A stretch of 36,626 nt of DNA from assembly GCA_009176605.1 (NCBI GenBank), contig SEYY01001009.1:35001-71626 (forward strand), written 5' to 3'. Each line of letters starts with the position of its first letter. The first letter of the stretch is position 1. The notes beneath the pieces were generated by a model that saw nothing but the letters and a program-made list of their open reading frames with translations, did no database searches and had not been told where the DNA came from. The stretch comes from Armadillidium nasatum (lineage: Eukaryota > Arthropoda > Malacostraca > Isopoda > Armadillidiidae). This document shows, piece by piece, positions 12,820-24,342 of the stretch. The translations under genes and the position numbers were made by a program.

Positions 12820-13017
12820 AATGGAAATGTTGGAACTATACATTGAAAGAGATAAAAATCGCAAAAAAGTGAAAAATGTGATATTTGTACTTATTAAATT
12901 GCTTATATTTTCTAAACCAAGCCAAAACCAAAAATAATTCATTAAAAAAATTAAAATATATACATATATAACAATAATTCAGCAAAGTTTGAAAAAAATC
13001 GAAGATGAGGTTTTTTT

Positions 13018-13075
13018 TCAAGGTCAAGGTCAAGGTCACCAATAGGTCAAATTTTTTATTTGACCTCCGAGGTCA
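13018..13075. promoter_or_regulatory. Cluster of AGGTCA half-sites, right arm
   Basis: Mirror copy of the left-arm cluster: three overlapping TCAAGGTCA at 13018-13038 and TGACCTCCGAGGTCA at 13061-13075. One base in the 3-bp spacer differs between arms, but the half-sites are unchanged. Confidence 0.4.
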
Positions 13076-13380
13076 AAATCATCTAAATAAATGTTGTACC
13101 ACTATTCAAGATCTTTTAAATGGTCTTTACACGATGCTTCTAAGTGCCATAGAAGCCGAGATATTGTATTTTGACCTCGGACTACTCTCTGAAAATTGAC
13201 ATTTTTGACCAAAGTTTCAAAGGTCATATCTTCTGAACCGTATGAGCTAGAGACCTGCAATAAACGCCATTCATATTTTCTCAACAAGATCTGTTAGTGT
13301 GCCATTTTTCATAAAAATCGAAAGGGGTCACGGAAAAAAATTGCCAAATTTTGGTTGAAGTGACTTGGAATGACCCTATT

Positions 13381-14395
13381 CTTAAAGGTAAAAAATAGTG
13401 GGGGTAGCAACATAAACAATTCCTCCTATATGCATGATAAATTTGAAATTAATGGCAATATAAATAAAAATAATACAAATAATGTTAGTGATTTTAAAAA
13501 TAAAAAAGTGATAAAATTTCCCCCTTCCCCCACAGAGAAGATGCCCTAAAAGAGTCAGCCACTTATAGGTTTACTGTAAGAAGTCCCTCTATAAACATAA
13601 AAAACTGTCATAGAATCTCTATGTGTCTATATGACAAAGCTAAAGTGAAGATATTCAGGTTAGTTAATGCTGGGGTATTACCTCCTTCACATTCACCGTG
13701 GGGTTTTCCAATCTACCAAAACATTCAGGTGGAGTCCACATTGTGGCAGACCTGAGACTTCTTAACAATGAGTAGTTCGTGACAATTTCAGTCTCCCAAA
13801 TCTAGATGATTTCACTAACTAACTCCATGTGTGCAAAGTTTTTTCTGCTCTGGATCTCAAGAAGGCCTTCTCTAATCTGAAAGTTCACCCAGATTGTAGG
13901 AAGTTCTTTTCAATTAAACTCCCTATGGTAGTTTCTCTTAAAACAGTATAGTTGAAGGATTTCATTCTAGTCCCGCAAGTTTCATTAAGTATATTTCTTT
14001 AATTCTTTCTTGTATTCCTAACATTTTCATATACAGTGATGACATACTTATTGCTACTACAACTATGCGGAGCATCTAAAAGTGTTAGAAATGGTATTTG
14101 AAAGGCTAAATGCTTTTAATTTAAAACTTAGTGCTGATAAGTGCCAAACTGGACAATCAAAGGTTACCTATGTTTTGATGTGTCTGAAGGTTTTCTGCTC
14201 CCTAATGAGGATAAAAGTCTTCCTATTTTAAACATTCCAAAACCTATGATGATTAAAGATCTGTGTTTATTCTTAGGAAGTATAAATTATTTCTGCTCTT
14301 CATTTCCTGATATTTTGAAAATTGTTTCTCCTTCTTTCTCTTCAAAAGGATGCATCATACTTTCAACGAAGAGTAAAATGGAATCCTGAGGCTGA
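13381..14395 (+). pseudogene. Reverse transcriptase remnant of Gypsy A copy 1
   Basis: This continues Gypsy A after the palindromic insertion. Fragments in shifting frames match copy 2 RT: a segment around 13620 equivalent to CLYDKAKVEKGRLVNAGVL, then the SPWGFPI block near 13700. The catalytic box near 14030 reads FIYSDDILIA where copy 2 has FIYIDDILIA. The fragment ends with SINYF-type text near 14285. Several stops and frameshifts are present. Confidence 0.8.
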
Positions 14396-14781
14396 AGAAG
14401 CCTTCAATCTAGCCAAAATGGCTCTGAAAAAATGCTACACCTTTGGGTTTTTCATCTAATAATGCCCAGATACCTATTTTCATGGAGGCCAGTCAGACTG
14501 CCTTGGTTGGTCTAATAGTTTCAACCAAAAATGAAAAAACTGTTCCACTTGGATTCTATAGTTACAAATTAAACCCAACTGAAATGAGCTGTAGTATTTT
14601 TTAGCAAGAAACTCCTTGCCTTAGTTAAGACTGCTAAGAAATTTCAGTATATTGTAGAAAGATGAAAGATAGATGTATTGTGACAACCTTTAAGTCATAC
14701 AGTCACTTAAAAGAAGAAGCTGACGCTAATCACTTATTTGCAAGAGAGCAGCATTATCTAACTCCTCTGTCTGAATAAGAT
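14396..14781 (+). pseudogene. RNase H remnant of Gypsy A copy 1
   Basis: Aligned with copy 2 RNase H. The first catalytic segment corresponds to IFTDASKTALAGVVVS of copy 2, but the Asp-containing triplet is altered here (FMEAS-like near 14480). The downstream segments around KLLALVKT (near 14600) and the HSLKEEAD-like end (near 14710) are recognisable but frameshifted. Confidence 0.65.
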
Positions 14782-16250
14782 TTGACAATTCACCATATTA
14801 AATCTGAAGAAAATATTCTAACTGATTTTCTGAGTAGGAAATCTGCTCAACAACCTACTGAATGTACATTGAAATTACTTGCTCCTTCAACTTCTGCAGG
14901 AAATGTATATGTAGAATTGGCAACAAGCCTTTTAGACCAACTTGGAAGACAGGACACTGTGACAGAAGTCCATTCTGAAGCACCTTGTGATAAAGTATTG
15001 GTCACACCAGAGCTTTCTTCCCAGCAGGATTCTTTAATAGAGGGTAACTGTTATTCATTGACATCTATTTTTCAAATTTCAGCCAATGAAGTATTTAAAT
15101 TATTTCAATGCAAAATTGATTACAAACTGCAAGCAGCACAAGAAACTGATATTCAACTTCAAAAATACTTAAATAAGCAAGAAAATGCTATTCTTAAACT
15201 GTCTAAGTGAAATTACTACTATAAAAATGACCTGATCTTTGGTTATCAATGAATTTATTCTACTCTCACCTCATACCACTGTTCCAGAATCTTTTATTAC
15301 TCTTGCTATATTTTATTCCCTCTCCCTTGGGCATTTTGGAATCAAGAAAACTCTGGCGTCTCTTAGAAAGCACTTTGTATGGAAGGATATACCTAAATAC
15401 ACAAAGCAGTTTGTTCTAAATTGAGATTCATTATTCTATGCAGAATAATCCCACCATGATTCTAATTAGCCAGTTTCTGCAAAATTTCAGGTGGTCCATA
15501 TAGACATTCTTAAAATACCTTCATGCAAAACTGTATATATATCTTTTAACCTTGATTGATAGATTCTTTCACTATCTCTTTGCTTTCCACTTGAAAAACA
15601 TTGAAACCTCTACAATTGTGGAAGTAATTACCAGAGAATCCCTCCCCATAGCTGGAGTTATAGGAACTTATGATACTGATCATGGAGGACAGTTTACCTC
15701 TAATTTATTCAAAAGTGTTTGTGAGGAGCTAGGATCCCGACATAACTTTACTTCTGCCTATACTCCTCAAAGTTATGGCCTCAGTGAAAACTCATACAAC
15801 CTTATTGAGGTCTCTGCGAGCAATGCTGTCGGATCAGTTGGAAGATGTTCAAAATTATTGGTTGATCTTCTCCCCTAGTGCTTTTGTTTAAGAACTGCTT
15901 CAATGAACTCAGAAGGAATCACACCTGATATCCTAATGATGGGTCAAAATCCATCATTCAATAAAGCCTTAATAGAGCAAGTGGAGTCCTCATTCTCACG
16001 TTCAATAAAAACGTATGTAGAAAACTTATAAGTTATTCTTGGGACTCCCTCTATCTCCAGAATTTTCTGCCAAAAAACAAAAAAATATATACACCAAAGA
16101 ATTTACAAGATGCTAAATTTGTGCATCTAAAAAGCCAAAAATTGGTAATAATGTATACATAAAAAAGAATAATAAAATGCAAAGTGAAAATTTAATAAAT
16201 ATTAAACCATATTTTAGTTTAAGTAATGAAGGTTCTAAACTAGAGAAGTA
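14782..16250 (+). pseudogene. Integrase remnant of Gypsy A copy 1
   Basis: Frame 14782-15210 holds the linker before integrase. Frame 15239-15424 holds the zinc-binding HHCC region (SLGHFGIKKTLASL), where the CxxC part is lost. Frame 15552-15878 holds the catalytic core with TYDTDHGGQFTSNLF (second Asp) and AYTPQSYGLSEN, where the Glu-Asn of the DDE triad is kept. The C-terminal region continues in broken frames to about 16250. Copy 2 shows the same order with fewer breaks. Confidence 0.85.
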
Positions 16251-16624
16251 ATATAAATGTAGAAAATATGTTGATGGTGCTATATGAATATAAATATAGT
16301 TTTTTTTATGCTAGTTTAATATTTTATTACAACCTATTGTTTATTTTAGCATACTGAAGGGTAATATATTTTATTCAGGTAGTACCATTTTGTTATAGTA
16401 AGTTTCCCCTACTTTTTTATATATCACTATTTCTTCTATTTTACTACATAAAGAAATACATATCATAGGCAGGGTTTTATGGTTTGAATCTCCAAGTAAT
16501 TTTGGAAATTCACTCTCCTGGAATCACCACCTCAGAAAGTAGGGGTATTGATCTCCTAATGCTTAGATCGATATTTATACTTATTTGATATGCATGCTCA
16601 CCATCATACAATATTAATACCTAC
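16251..16624 (+). other. Non-coding 3' region of Gypsy A copy 1
   Basis: AT-rich sequence between the integrase end and the 3' LTR. It aligns with copy 2 (26262-26545) up to a GAATCTCCAAGTAA block and ATCACCA. A purine-rich AGAAAGTAGGGG at about 16535-16550 could be the polypurine tract, though it lies about 75 bp from my preferred LTR start. The LTR might therefore begin earlier. Confidence 0.5.
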
Positions 16625-16918
16625 TGTGACAAAGACATCTATGTCACAATATTTATATTTTACTTGATTTTGTATGCCCATGATCCTTCATTAGACCTAC
16701 AGTATATACAAAAGAAATAACATGTGCCAACTTGGCCTACAATAAATGCATAAATATATAGATTTTGTTTAATAAATATACAAACTAATGTGTTGTTTAA
16801 AAAATAAGTAAGAAAATAAAACAAAAAGGATTAGGAGAAATACTGACAAAGTAATTAAAGCTTTATATACAACAGACCAGAAAGTTTTGTATGCAGGTTC
16901 AAACTTATGCATCACTAT

Positions 16919-16922
<4 letters not shown>
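16625..16922 (+). repeat. 3' LTR of Gypsy A copy 1
   Basis: The proposed LTR starts TGTGACAAAGAC with a short internal inverted repeat (TGTGAC and GTCACA, 16625-16648) and ends ATTGCA at 16922. TG at the start and CA at the end are the usual LTR limits. The right boundary is supported by the 5' LTR remnant ending at the same CA (8222). The left boundary is inferred. A TA tract follows at once, so the element probably inserted into TA repeats. Confidence 0.65.

Positions 16923-17015
<93 letters not shown>
16922..17015. repeat. (TA)n microsatellite after the 3' LTR
   Basis: About 94 bp of TA immediately downstream of the LTR end. Together with the tract at 7952-8014 it may be the split target of the Gypsy insertion. 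Confidence 0.95.
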
Positions 17016-17017
<2 letters not shown>

Positions 17018-17272
17018 TCACTCACTGCTCATGGACAGAGCCCTATTCAATGTAGAGGGTTTTAAAGAACTATTCTAGAGCTAAAGATCTGGGTATGTGC
17101 ACTAAAAGTTAAACCTCTTCAGAGTGTGCGTGCGTGCATGCGTGTATATAGTGTATTGTAATAATCCGCAGGAGCATCATTATATGTTCATGAGGTTTGT
17201 GCATTGTTATATATATATATATATATGGAATAGATATTCAGCGGTAACGTCCAGCTTGCACATTCCGACAGT
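17016..17272. other. 5' flank or leader of Gypsy B
   Basis: Contains a short (TA)n at 17208-17226 and a GTGTGCGTGCGTGCATGCGTGT alternating purine-pyrimidine patch near 17121-17142. No LTR or primer-binding site of the downstream element could be recognised, so the 5' end of that element is missing or diverged. Confidence 0.4.
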
Positions 17273-18063
17273 TTCTAGTATGTTAACTTCATCAACATTT
17301 CCGACTCCTATTTATTCGTCTTCTATCATGACATCTTCAATGTCGGAATCTTCCAGAACATTACCTCCAAGCTCAGATAGTCGTCTTGATGCAATTGAAG
17401 ATCAATTAGCAATGGTCGCACGATCTGTCAATATGTTAACACAGATAGTGGCTAAGGCATATAAGCCAAAAGCAGTACCTCCACGAAAGTTCAACGCTGC
17501 TAAGGAACATAATCTCCGAACGTTCTTCAAACAGTTCGAGAGATACTGCCAGGTCACGTATCCAGACCAACCCGAAGACTGGATAATCGTCCTCGGAAAC
17601 TTCCTCGAGGGTTCCTACAGTGACCTGTACGATCAAATTATTCGTGAGGAGATGGCTTATGCTGCTATTAAAGACGCTTTACTTCAATGGTGGGACTATG
17701 AGGCGGGAGTAAGAAAAGACAAAGCTTCGCAAGAGTTTATGCTTGCCAAACGGAAACCGGGCGAGAGTGTCAATATGTTTCGCACTCAGGTTGGAACAGT
17801 TAGCAAACCGAGCCTACCCTGGTGTTTCCATGCGTGCCCATGACAATTTGCGTCGGGCATTCCTACATAATCTACCGGCAGTAGTGGAACAACGAATGCA
17901 TGATTATATACTCAACCATGAGGGTGCAACTGGTCAGAAAATGCAATTCGATCAGATAGTCAGGTTGGCAAATCAACATTGTAATGAGATGTCAACCGAA
18001 CAAATCATTGAGGAACCTGAGGTAATAACTATTTCCCAGGTCAAAACACCACGACAGAAGTGA
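17273..18063 (+). pseudogene. Gypsy family B gag, capsid part (frameshifted)
   Basis: Structural gag protein of a second, unrelated Gypsy family. A likely start is the ATG at 17280, giving MLTSSTFPTPIYSSSIM and then a Ser-rich N-terminus. A short helical SRLDAIEDQLAMVARSVNML follows, and then a capsid-like region with FFKQFERYCQVTYPDQPEDW and GESVNMF. A frameshift near 17785 moves reading to the frame that continues with LEQLANRAYP and RRAFLHNLPAVV to 18063. The region is noticeably less AT-rich than its surroundings. Only one frameshift interrupts it, so this copy is younger than Gypsy A copy 1. Confidence 0.85.
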
Positions 18064-18076
18064 TACTTGGAGTGAG

Positions 18077-18509
18077 GTGGTCAAGACATATTCTGACAAG
18101 CCAAGGAACTCTACTAGAGCTGTAGTTGAGTCAGCGGTTACCACACCGCCCAAGCCCGCAAATAATCGCTCAGAATATAGGAATAACCGTGGTAATGGTA
18201 ATTCATCACCAAGAACCACTGGTAGATCATCAAAATTTGATTTTTTCTGCACGTATTGTGGAAAAAATAATCATACTCTCAGCGATTGCTACACTTATAA
18301 TGATGTCTGCGCATATTGCAAACAGCAGGGGCATTCTGCAAAAGAATGTTCACAGACAAAGTCAAAGCAATCAAATAATCAGTCCTCACAAGCGGCTTCG
18401 AACACATACAATGAAATGTCCATACTGCTCTGCAGGACATCTTGGGAAAGATTGTCCTGGCCGTGGAAGTCCCCGATCTAAAGGTCATGAAGGTCCATTG
18501 CCTCAATGA
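18077..18509 (+). pseudogene. Gypsy B nucleocapsid with three zinc knuckles
   Basis: RNA-binding end of gag. Two CCHC knuckles are in one frame: CTYCGKNNHTLSDC near 18250 and CAYCKQQGHSAKEC near 18310. A third, CPYCSAGHLGKDC, lies in the next frame near 18420, so a frameshift separates it from the first two. The third has one residue fewer between the second Cys and the His. The linker is rich in Ser, Gln and Asn. Reading continues to a stop at 18509. Confidence 0.88.
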
Positions 18510-18574
18510 AATAATCAGTGGGGTGTAGTTAATAACACATGTAGCACACGTGACGACTCTCATTCAGAAGGAGC

Positions 18575-19453
18575 GTGTGGCGGAGTACCAGCTTTAAACT
18601 GAGTGACTCCGTAGCCATGGGTCAGGCTGCGGAGGAGGTTAGTGATGGTAGCTCCAGTTCAAATGTATTGACCCAAAAACCAATTGAGACTCCCGAAAAT
18701 ATTCAGATCCTATTTAATCGGGCTGACAGTCAACCCTTATATGTGGATGTCATCCTTGAGGGATATTCGGGCAGACCTTACGATTGCCTAGTTGATAATG
18801 GGGCATGTGTAAGCCTTATTAAATCTTCGGTAGTGGATGAGCTCATCGGTGTTCACAAACATGCTTCAACTATTCGAACGATTAGCGGCATTGGTCATAC
18901 TGCCGTGAAAATTTCACAATTTGTTCTATTAAGTCTTCGTTTTCGGAGTGGGTTCAGTACCACTCAAACCGAATTCTACGTAGTTCCATCTGAGTTCCTA
19001 GAAGATTCGTTGGTGCTGGGTGTTCCTCTTTTACGAGCAAATAGTCTTCTCCCGGATATGTCTACATATCAGTTATTACTAAGGGATGAAGATAAGTTTC
19101 TCGTGGTAGCTTCAGATCCTACCAAAAGTAACACCCCTATCGAGCCACGAACAATCGAAAATACGGAAGTAGGAGCACATCAGTGCGGATTTATTTCTAT
19201 AAATCTATGTAATTTTACATATTCTCTCCAGAACTTCTATTTAGAAGGTCTGTGTGAGGAGAACTTTAATGTGCTACCGGGAATACTCAGTGAAGGCGAT
19301 TCTTCAGTTGTAGCTTTTTACAATGGTAGCGAATCATCCAGATTCATACCAAAGGGATTCTCAGTGGGATCTGCTTTTCCTATATCAGAGACCACTGATA
19401 TTTCCATTTATAATATTCTACCAAGTGAACTGGAAGATGCTTCTGTGCATTGA
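18575..19453 (+). pseudogene. Gypsy B aspartic protease and linker
   Basis: A frame of about 290 codons precedes RT. It has the retropepsin layout QPLYVDVILEGYSGRPYDC, then LVDNGACVSLI and SVVDELIG. The active-site triplet reads DNG in place of DTG/DSG. The catalytic Asp remains. VLGVPLLRANSLLP near 19015-19055 matches the usual second protease segment. The C-terminal half is a linker towards RT without a clear motif. The absence of stops over 879 bases suggests recent activity. Confidence 0.85.
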
Positions 19454-20020
19454 AAACTATTGGACGCGAGATAAAATCATGGAAGAGTTTCAATTTTTGG
19501 ATATTCGGTTGAATGATTCTCAAAAAGATCAGCTTATAAATCTTCTTCAAAAATATTCTGCAGTCCTCAATACTGGAGATGATGATGTTGGGCTTGCCCA
19601 TAATGTTCAGCATCAAATTGAGCTTACGACCGATAGGCCCATTCATGTGCCGGTTCGGCGGTTCCAAGGACCACTGGCCCAAGAAATCGAGTGTCAGTGG
19701 TGAGCTTGAAGAGTGTGGAATTATTCGGAAAAGTTACTCTCCATATTCGGCTCCAGTAGTTCCTGTAAGGAAAAAGGACGGTGGTTTGCGTTTGTGTGTG
19801 GACTACCGTGCCCTTAATAAACATACTAAGGGAGATGCATTTCCTTTACCTAACTTAATTGATTCCATTTATAATATGGCAGGTGCTCAAATATTCACCA
19901 CTATCGATTTAGTGCGTGGGTATTACCAAATCGAGATGGCAGAAGGTAGTATAGAGAAAACGGCTTTCTCTACACAGCTGTCACATTATGAATTTCTTTG
20001 TATGCCTTTTGGAGTGAAAG
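19454..20020 (+). pseudogene. Gypsy B reverse transcriptase, N-terminal part
   Basis: Frame 19323-19703 covers the lead-in to RT (QKDQLINLLQKYSAVLNTGD and HQIELTTDRPIHVPVRRFQG). After a frameshift near 19690 the RT fingers and palm follow: SPYSAPVVPVRKKDGGLRLC, VDYRALNKHT, then FTTIDLVRGYYQIEM with the motif A Asp, and FLCMPFGVK. The polymerase stops being readable at 20020, just before the catalytic Asp pair. No RNase H or integrase of this family is present in the window. Confidence 0.88.
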
Positions 20021-20202
<182 letters not shown>

Positions 20203-20244
20203 TAGGGATGGAGTGAAGTATCCGTATAGGTAGTGGTGGGCATT
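20203..20244. mobile_element. hAT-like terminus fragment (TAGGGATGG)
   Basis: TAGGGATGGAGTGAA follows a TA tract, resembling TAGGGATAGAGCAAT (31138, minus) and TAGAGATGGAGTAAT (34039, plus). A second hAT-like start, GTGGTGGGCATTAATC, lies at about 20232. It is too short for a firm call. Confidence 0.3.
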
Positions 20245-20843
20245 AATCAATTATTGCAAATGTGGTGGACCCCTCGTGACATTTATATAGAACAAAAATA
20301 AAAGAATAAATAAATAATCAGGAAATTTTTTTTTATAAAAAAAATAAATAATTAACATCAAATAGAAATAACAATTTATGTTATAGGGACTAGATTTTTA
20401 GCGTGAATAAACGAGAGCATTATCTTGAAGAAATTATAAAACGATAGTAAATAAAACAAACCAGAAATAAAAATAAAATAAAAACTGAGTATTTTTATGA
20501 AGAATTAATAGAAATTTTATGAAAAATTTAAAATACTTTAGGCCTGCAACTGAAAATAAGGTAGAGGCTAACCTACTCTAGACTGGCATATAACACGAAG
20601 TACATGGTAATAGTGTAGTATTGTACTCTCTAAAATTCTTAATTTTTCATCATTAATATCAAATGAAATGTGATTTATAGTGAAAGTAAATTAGAAAACT
20701 GTGAAATTTAATAATATAAATAACATTTAAATAACTTTTGAATATAAAAATAATAATAATAAATAAATAAATAAATAAATATATGGTAGCTAGAACATTA
20801 CCATAAAGAAATTAAATTGAATAAACCTACTTACTATTTTGAA

Positions 20844-20847
20844 ATAT

Positions 20848-20933
<86 letters not shown>
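20844..20933. repeat. (TA)n microsatellite
   Basis: TA tract with one AAT interruption near 20858, in the Gypsy A copy 2 leader. Confidence 0.95.
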
Positions 20934-20936
<3 letters not shown>

Positions 20937-21034
20937 GTAAATTGGCTACTATATACAAGCCTAGGCTAGGAGTGTATTCCTACATTCATACCAAATAACT
21001 AAGGTGCTACTGTATAATTTCGCCTTTTTAAAAA

Positions 21035-21039
<5 letters not shown>

Positions 21040-21122
<83 letters not shown>
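21040..21122. repeat. (TA)n microsatellite
   Basis: About 83 bp of TA, some 47 bp before the gag start codon of Gypsy A copy 2. Confidence 0.95.
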
Positions 21123-21126
<4 letters not shown>

Positions 21127-21169
21127 ATATAGATAAATATATAAAGTAAAGAAATAACAAAATTCTACG

Positions 21170-22360
21170 ATGCCTTCAAGGAAAAATAAAACTAGGCCTA
21201 ATAACAACAACAACAACATTTTAGATCCTTCCACCTCTGGCATTTTGGTACATCCAGTAGAAGTTGATACTGAAGTACAGGCTAATGAAACTAATAACCA
21301 AGGTACAGAAAGACCTCTTCAGTGAACTTCAGAATGAAGTCCCTCCAGTGAAAGTTCCTCTTCCAGAAGCCCGTCACCTCAATATAGGAAAACACTTACG
21401 ATTCATGATTTACCACGATTCGACATAAGATATCGAGAAGTGGTTACAAAAATTTGAATGGCTATTCCAACTTTATTTTGTGAACAAAAATTAGAATGGT
21501 TATTCCAGCTTTATTTTGTGAATAAGCCTATCAAGAGAATTCAACTTATGGGACCCCTTTTACCCTCTGCCTTTATCTCCCAAATTCAACCACCTATAAC
21601 TGAAAGTACTTATGAGGAATTGAAAAAAGTGTTGAGAGCTAACTATGCACCTTCTGCCAGGGAAAGAGTTGAGGACTTATTTCAACAGAAACTGAAACCT
21701 TGTGAAAAACCATCTGAATATTTAAATAGAATAAAGCTTTCACTTGGAGACTCGGCTTTTGAAGTTATGATACAAAATAATGAAACAGTCGCAAAAGAAA
21801 TGTTTTTTCAAGTTTTACCTGAGGGCATTCCAGCAATGCTCGAAGTATTAACTGGAGATCTACCAATTTATAAAATGGCCGAGGCTGCTGACAAATGCAT
21901 GAATCGCTGAGGCAGAATTGCATCAGACCATTACCGCAATGATTCTGTCAATGCCATAGGCACTTTTTCTACAAGAACATAAAGAGAACTCACATCACCA
22001 CCTTCCAATTCCTTCCTCGTTTGTGAATTGGCTAAAATATACACTCAAGTTGCAGAGTTATTTAAAAAAGAAGAAGAGCTATCAACACAGGTGCATAAAC
22101 TGGATGTGAGGGTGACGTGACTTGAATATGCTTGGACAAGAGGCCACTCAGATAGAGGCAGGTCACCTTCCAACTTTAGACCGGAGGGTGCTCTATGCTA
22201 TTACCATTATAAATTTCGAGAAAGAGCTACAAGATGCCAAGGAGGTAGCTGTCGATGGGCTCCAATGCAAGCCCAACTTTCCACTTCAGGACTATCTCCT
22301 TCAACCAATCCGGGAAACGAATCATAGGGGCAAATGTCAGCCCTCAAAAAGAAAATAAAA
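21170..22360 (+). pseudogene. gag of Gypsy A copy 2
   Basis: Gag starts at ATG 21170 (MPSRKNKTRPNNNNNN). Stops at about 21325 and 21455 break the N-terminal third. The frame 21458-21910 gives the capsid-like part with STYEELKKVLRANYAPSARE, EYLNRIKLSLGDSAFEVMI and IYKMAEAADKCMNR. Within 21455-21520 a short ELEWLFQLYF-type segment is duplicated (FCEQKLEWLFQLYFVNK follows a near-identical stretch), a small tandem duplication. The nucleocapsid-like end near 22190-22265 reads GALCYYHYKF and then CQGGSCRWAP in alternating frames, a Cys/His cluster. Confidence 0.82.
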
Positions 22361-22779
22361 AGTGAAATTTAATAATAATGTGAAGTGTATAATAATTAGT
22401 GATAAAAGTGCATATATTAAATATGAAAAATTAAGAAAGGAAGAAGATAAAAGCTACCCCCTTATAAATGATATTAATACAATTCCAAATAATGCTACTA
22501 ATTCATTGCATATTTATATAAATAATATAAAGTATAACAATGCTCAACTTCATTGGAATGCGATTGCTACTACTGATTTAAAACCATCTGTTTTAAACGA
22601 AAGAGTATCTCAGTCTAGTGAACTTGAGCATTGTCTTACATTATCAACATGGTGAAAAGCCAGTCTTTGAGCAAGAGCCATCAGCTCTTTGCAAATATAC
22701 TGCGATGCCAGTTGAAAATGCAAATTTTTATAATGGTACATCAAAAATTATGAATGTGTTAAATATTTATAAAACCAAT

Positions 22780-23270
22780 TTAAAATTAAACAGTTTCTAC
22801 CGTATTTTCGATGCTAACTCTAAAGAGTTATATATAATAGATTCGGGAAGTAAATTATCATGTTTTATGGCTTCTGCAGAAGATAAGAAAGAACCTATTG
22901 GCTTTCTTACTAATGCTAATGGAACTAAAATAAACATATATGACATTAAAACAAAAACTAAATTTTTTATTGCACAGAGATTATGAGCATACTATTTTAA
23001 TTTGTGATGTAGTTTGTAATATTTTTGGGCTTGATTTTTTTTCAAAAGTATAATTTTTTATTAGATTTTAGTAATCATAAGATTATTGATGCTCAGACAG
23101 GGAGCTCTTGTGATGTAATTGTAGGAAATGATGTGGAGTCTGTGCCCCTAAAAAGAATTGATCATTTTGTTAATGCTACCCTCTCTCTCCCAAATTACCT
23201 TCCGCGCCTTCTCTTTACTCTAATCTATTATTTAATTTTAAGGTATTATTTACTGATATATATTTAAATG
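22780..23270 (+). pseudogene. Aspartic protease of Gypsy A copy 2
   Basis: Retropepsin-like domain that would process the polyprotein. The frame ending at 22986 holds ELYIIDSGSKLSCF, with the catalytic DSG, then EDKKEPIGFLTNANGTKIN. A frameshift near 22985 leads to the frame of 23025-23267 with MGLIFFQKYNFLLDFSNH and GSSCDVIVGND. The frame starting before 22780 has few recognisable residues. The gag-protease linker region 22362-22780 is Asn- and Lys-rich low-complexity coding sequence. Confidence 0.82.
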
Positions 23271-23457
23271 ATAACACAGAATTATGTAATACTGGTAGTA
23301 GAATGGTAAATGAAAATATTTTTAAAGGAAAAATTAATGCTGGGGATGGCAATATAAACAATTCTTCCTGTAGGTATAATGGTAATAAATATAAAAATAA
23401 TGGTAAAAATAGAAGTGATATGTATAAATAAGTGATAACAGTGAATATAAAAATAAA

Positions 23458-24342
23458 GTGTTAAAATTTCCCCTTACACTTGCAGAGTATGATGCCTTAA
23501 AAGAGTTAGTCCCCTATAAATTTAATGTAAGAGGACCCCCAATAAATATAAAAAGCAGAATATCTACGTGTCTATATGACAAAGCTAAAGTGGAGAAAGG
23601 CAGGTTAGTTAATGCTGGGGTCTTATCTCCTTCACATTCACCATGGGGTTTTCCAATATCCATTCTGCCAAAACCCTCAGGTGGAGTCCGTATTGTAGCT
23701 GACCTGAGGCTTCTTAATAAAAGAGCAGTTTGTGACAATTTTAGTCTACCAAATCTAGGGGAGTTTTCGAATATACTTTCTGATGCTAAAGTGCTTTCTG
23801 TCCTTGATCTCAAGAAAGCCTTCTATAATTTGAAAGTTCACCAAGATTGTAGAAAGTTTTCAACAATTAATATTCCACATGGGAGTTTTTCTTATAACAG
23901 TATAGTTGAAGGTTTTCATTCTAGTCCCACAAAATATATCTCTTTAATTCTTTCTCGTATTCCTAATATTTTCATCTATATTGATGACATTCTAATTGCT
24001 CTTCCAACTCATGAAGAGCATCTAAAGGTCTTAGAAATGGTATTTGATAGGCTAAATTATTTTAATTTAAAACTAAGTGCTGATAAGTGCCAAATTGGCC
24101 AACCAAAGATTACATATCTTGGTTTTGATGTGTCAGAAGGTTTTATGCTTATTAGTGAAGATAAAAGTCTTGCTATATTAAACATTCCAAAACCAAAGAC
24201 TATTAAAGATCTACATTCTTTCTTAGAAAGTATAAACTATTTCCGACCTTCACTTCCTGGAATTTCTAACATTATTTCTCCTCTTCTTTCATTTCTAAAA
24301 GGTGCTCCATACTCACAACATAAGAGTAAAATGGAATCCTGA
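23458..24342 (+). CDS. Reverse transcriptase domain of Gypsy A copy 2
   Basis: An open frame of 294 codons covers the RT fingers, palm and thumb. It starts FPLTLAEYDALKELV and includes SPSHSPWGFPISILPKPSGG, VRIVADLRLLNKR, VLDLKKAFYNLKVH (motif A Asp), FSYNSIVEGFHSSPTKYI and FIYIDDILIAL (catalytic Asp pair). LSADKCQIGQPKITYLGF and SINYFRPSLPGI follow. The domain is complete for a Ty3/Gypsy RT. The start given is only the first ATG, because in life it is part of a polyprotein. The frame is lost at 24342, where reading must shift to enter RNase H. Confidence 0.9.
   Translation: MLKFPLTLAEYDALKELVPYKFNVRGPPINIKSRISTCLYDKAKVEKGRLVNAGVLSPSHSPWGFPISILPKPSGGVRIVADLRLLNKRAVCDNFSLPNLGEFSNILSDAKVLSVLDLKKAFYNLKVHQDCRKFSTINIPHGSFSYNSIVEGFHSSPTKYISLILSRIPNIFIYIDDILIALPTHEEHLKVLEMVFDRLNYFNLKLSADKCQIGQPKITYLGFDVSEGFMLISEDKSLAILNIPKPKTIKDLHSFLESINYFRPSLPGISNIISPLLSFLKGAPYSQHKSKMES

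Larger units (their letters stand above)
20245..21169 (+). other. Leader of Gypsy A copy 2
   Basis: About 900 bp of AT-rich untranslated sequence. It contains TA tracts at 20844-20933 and 21040-21122 and a short (AAAT)n near 20755-20780. The segment near 20520-20560 aligns to 8450-8500 in copy 1. Confidence 0.6.
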
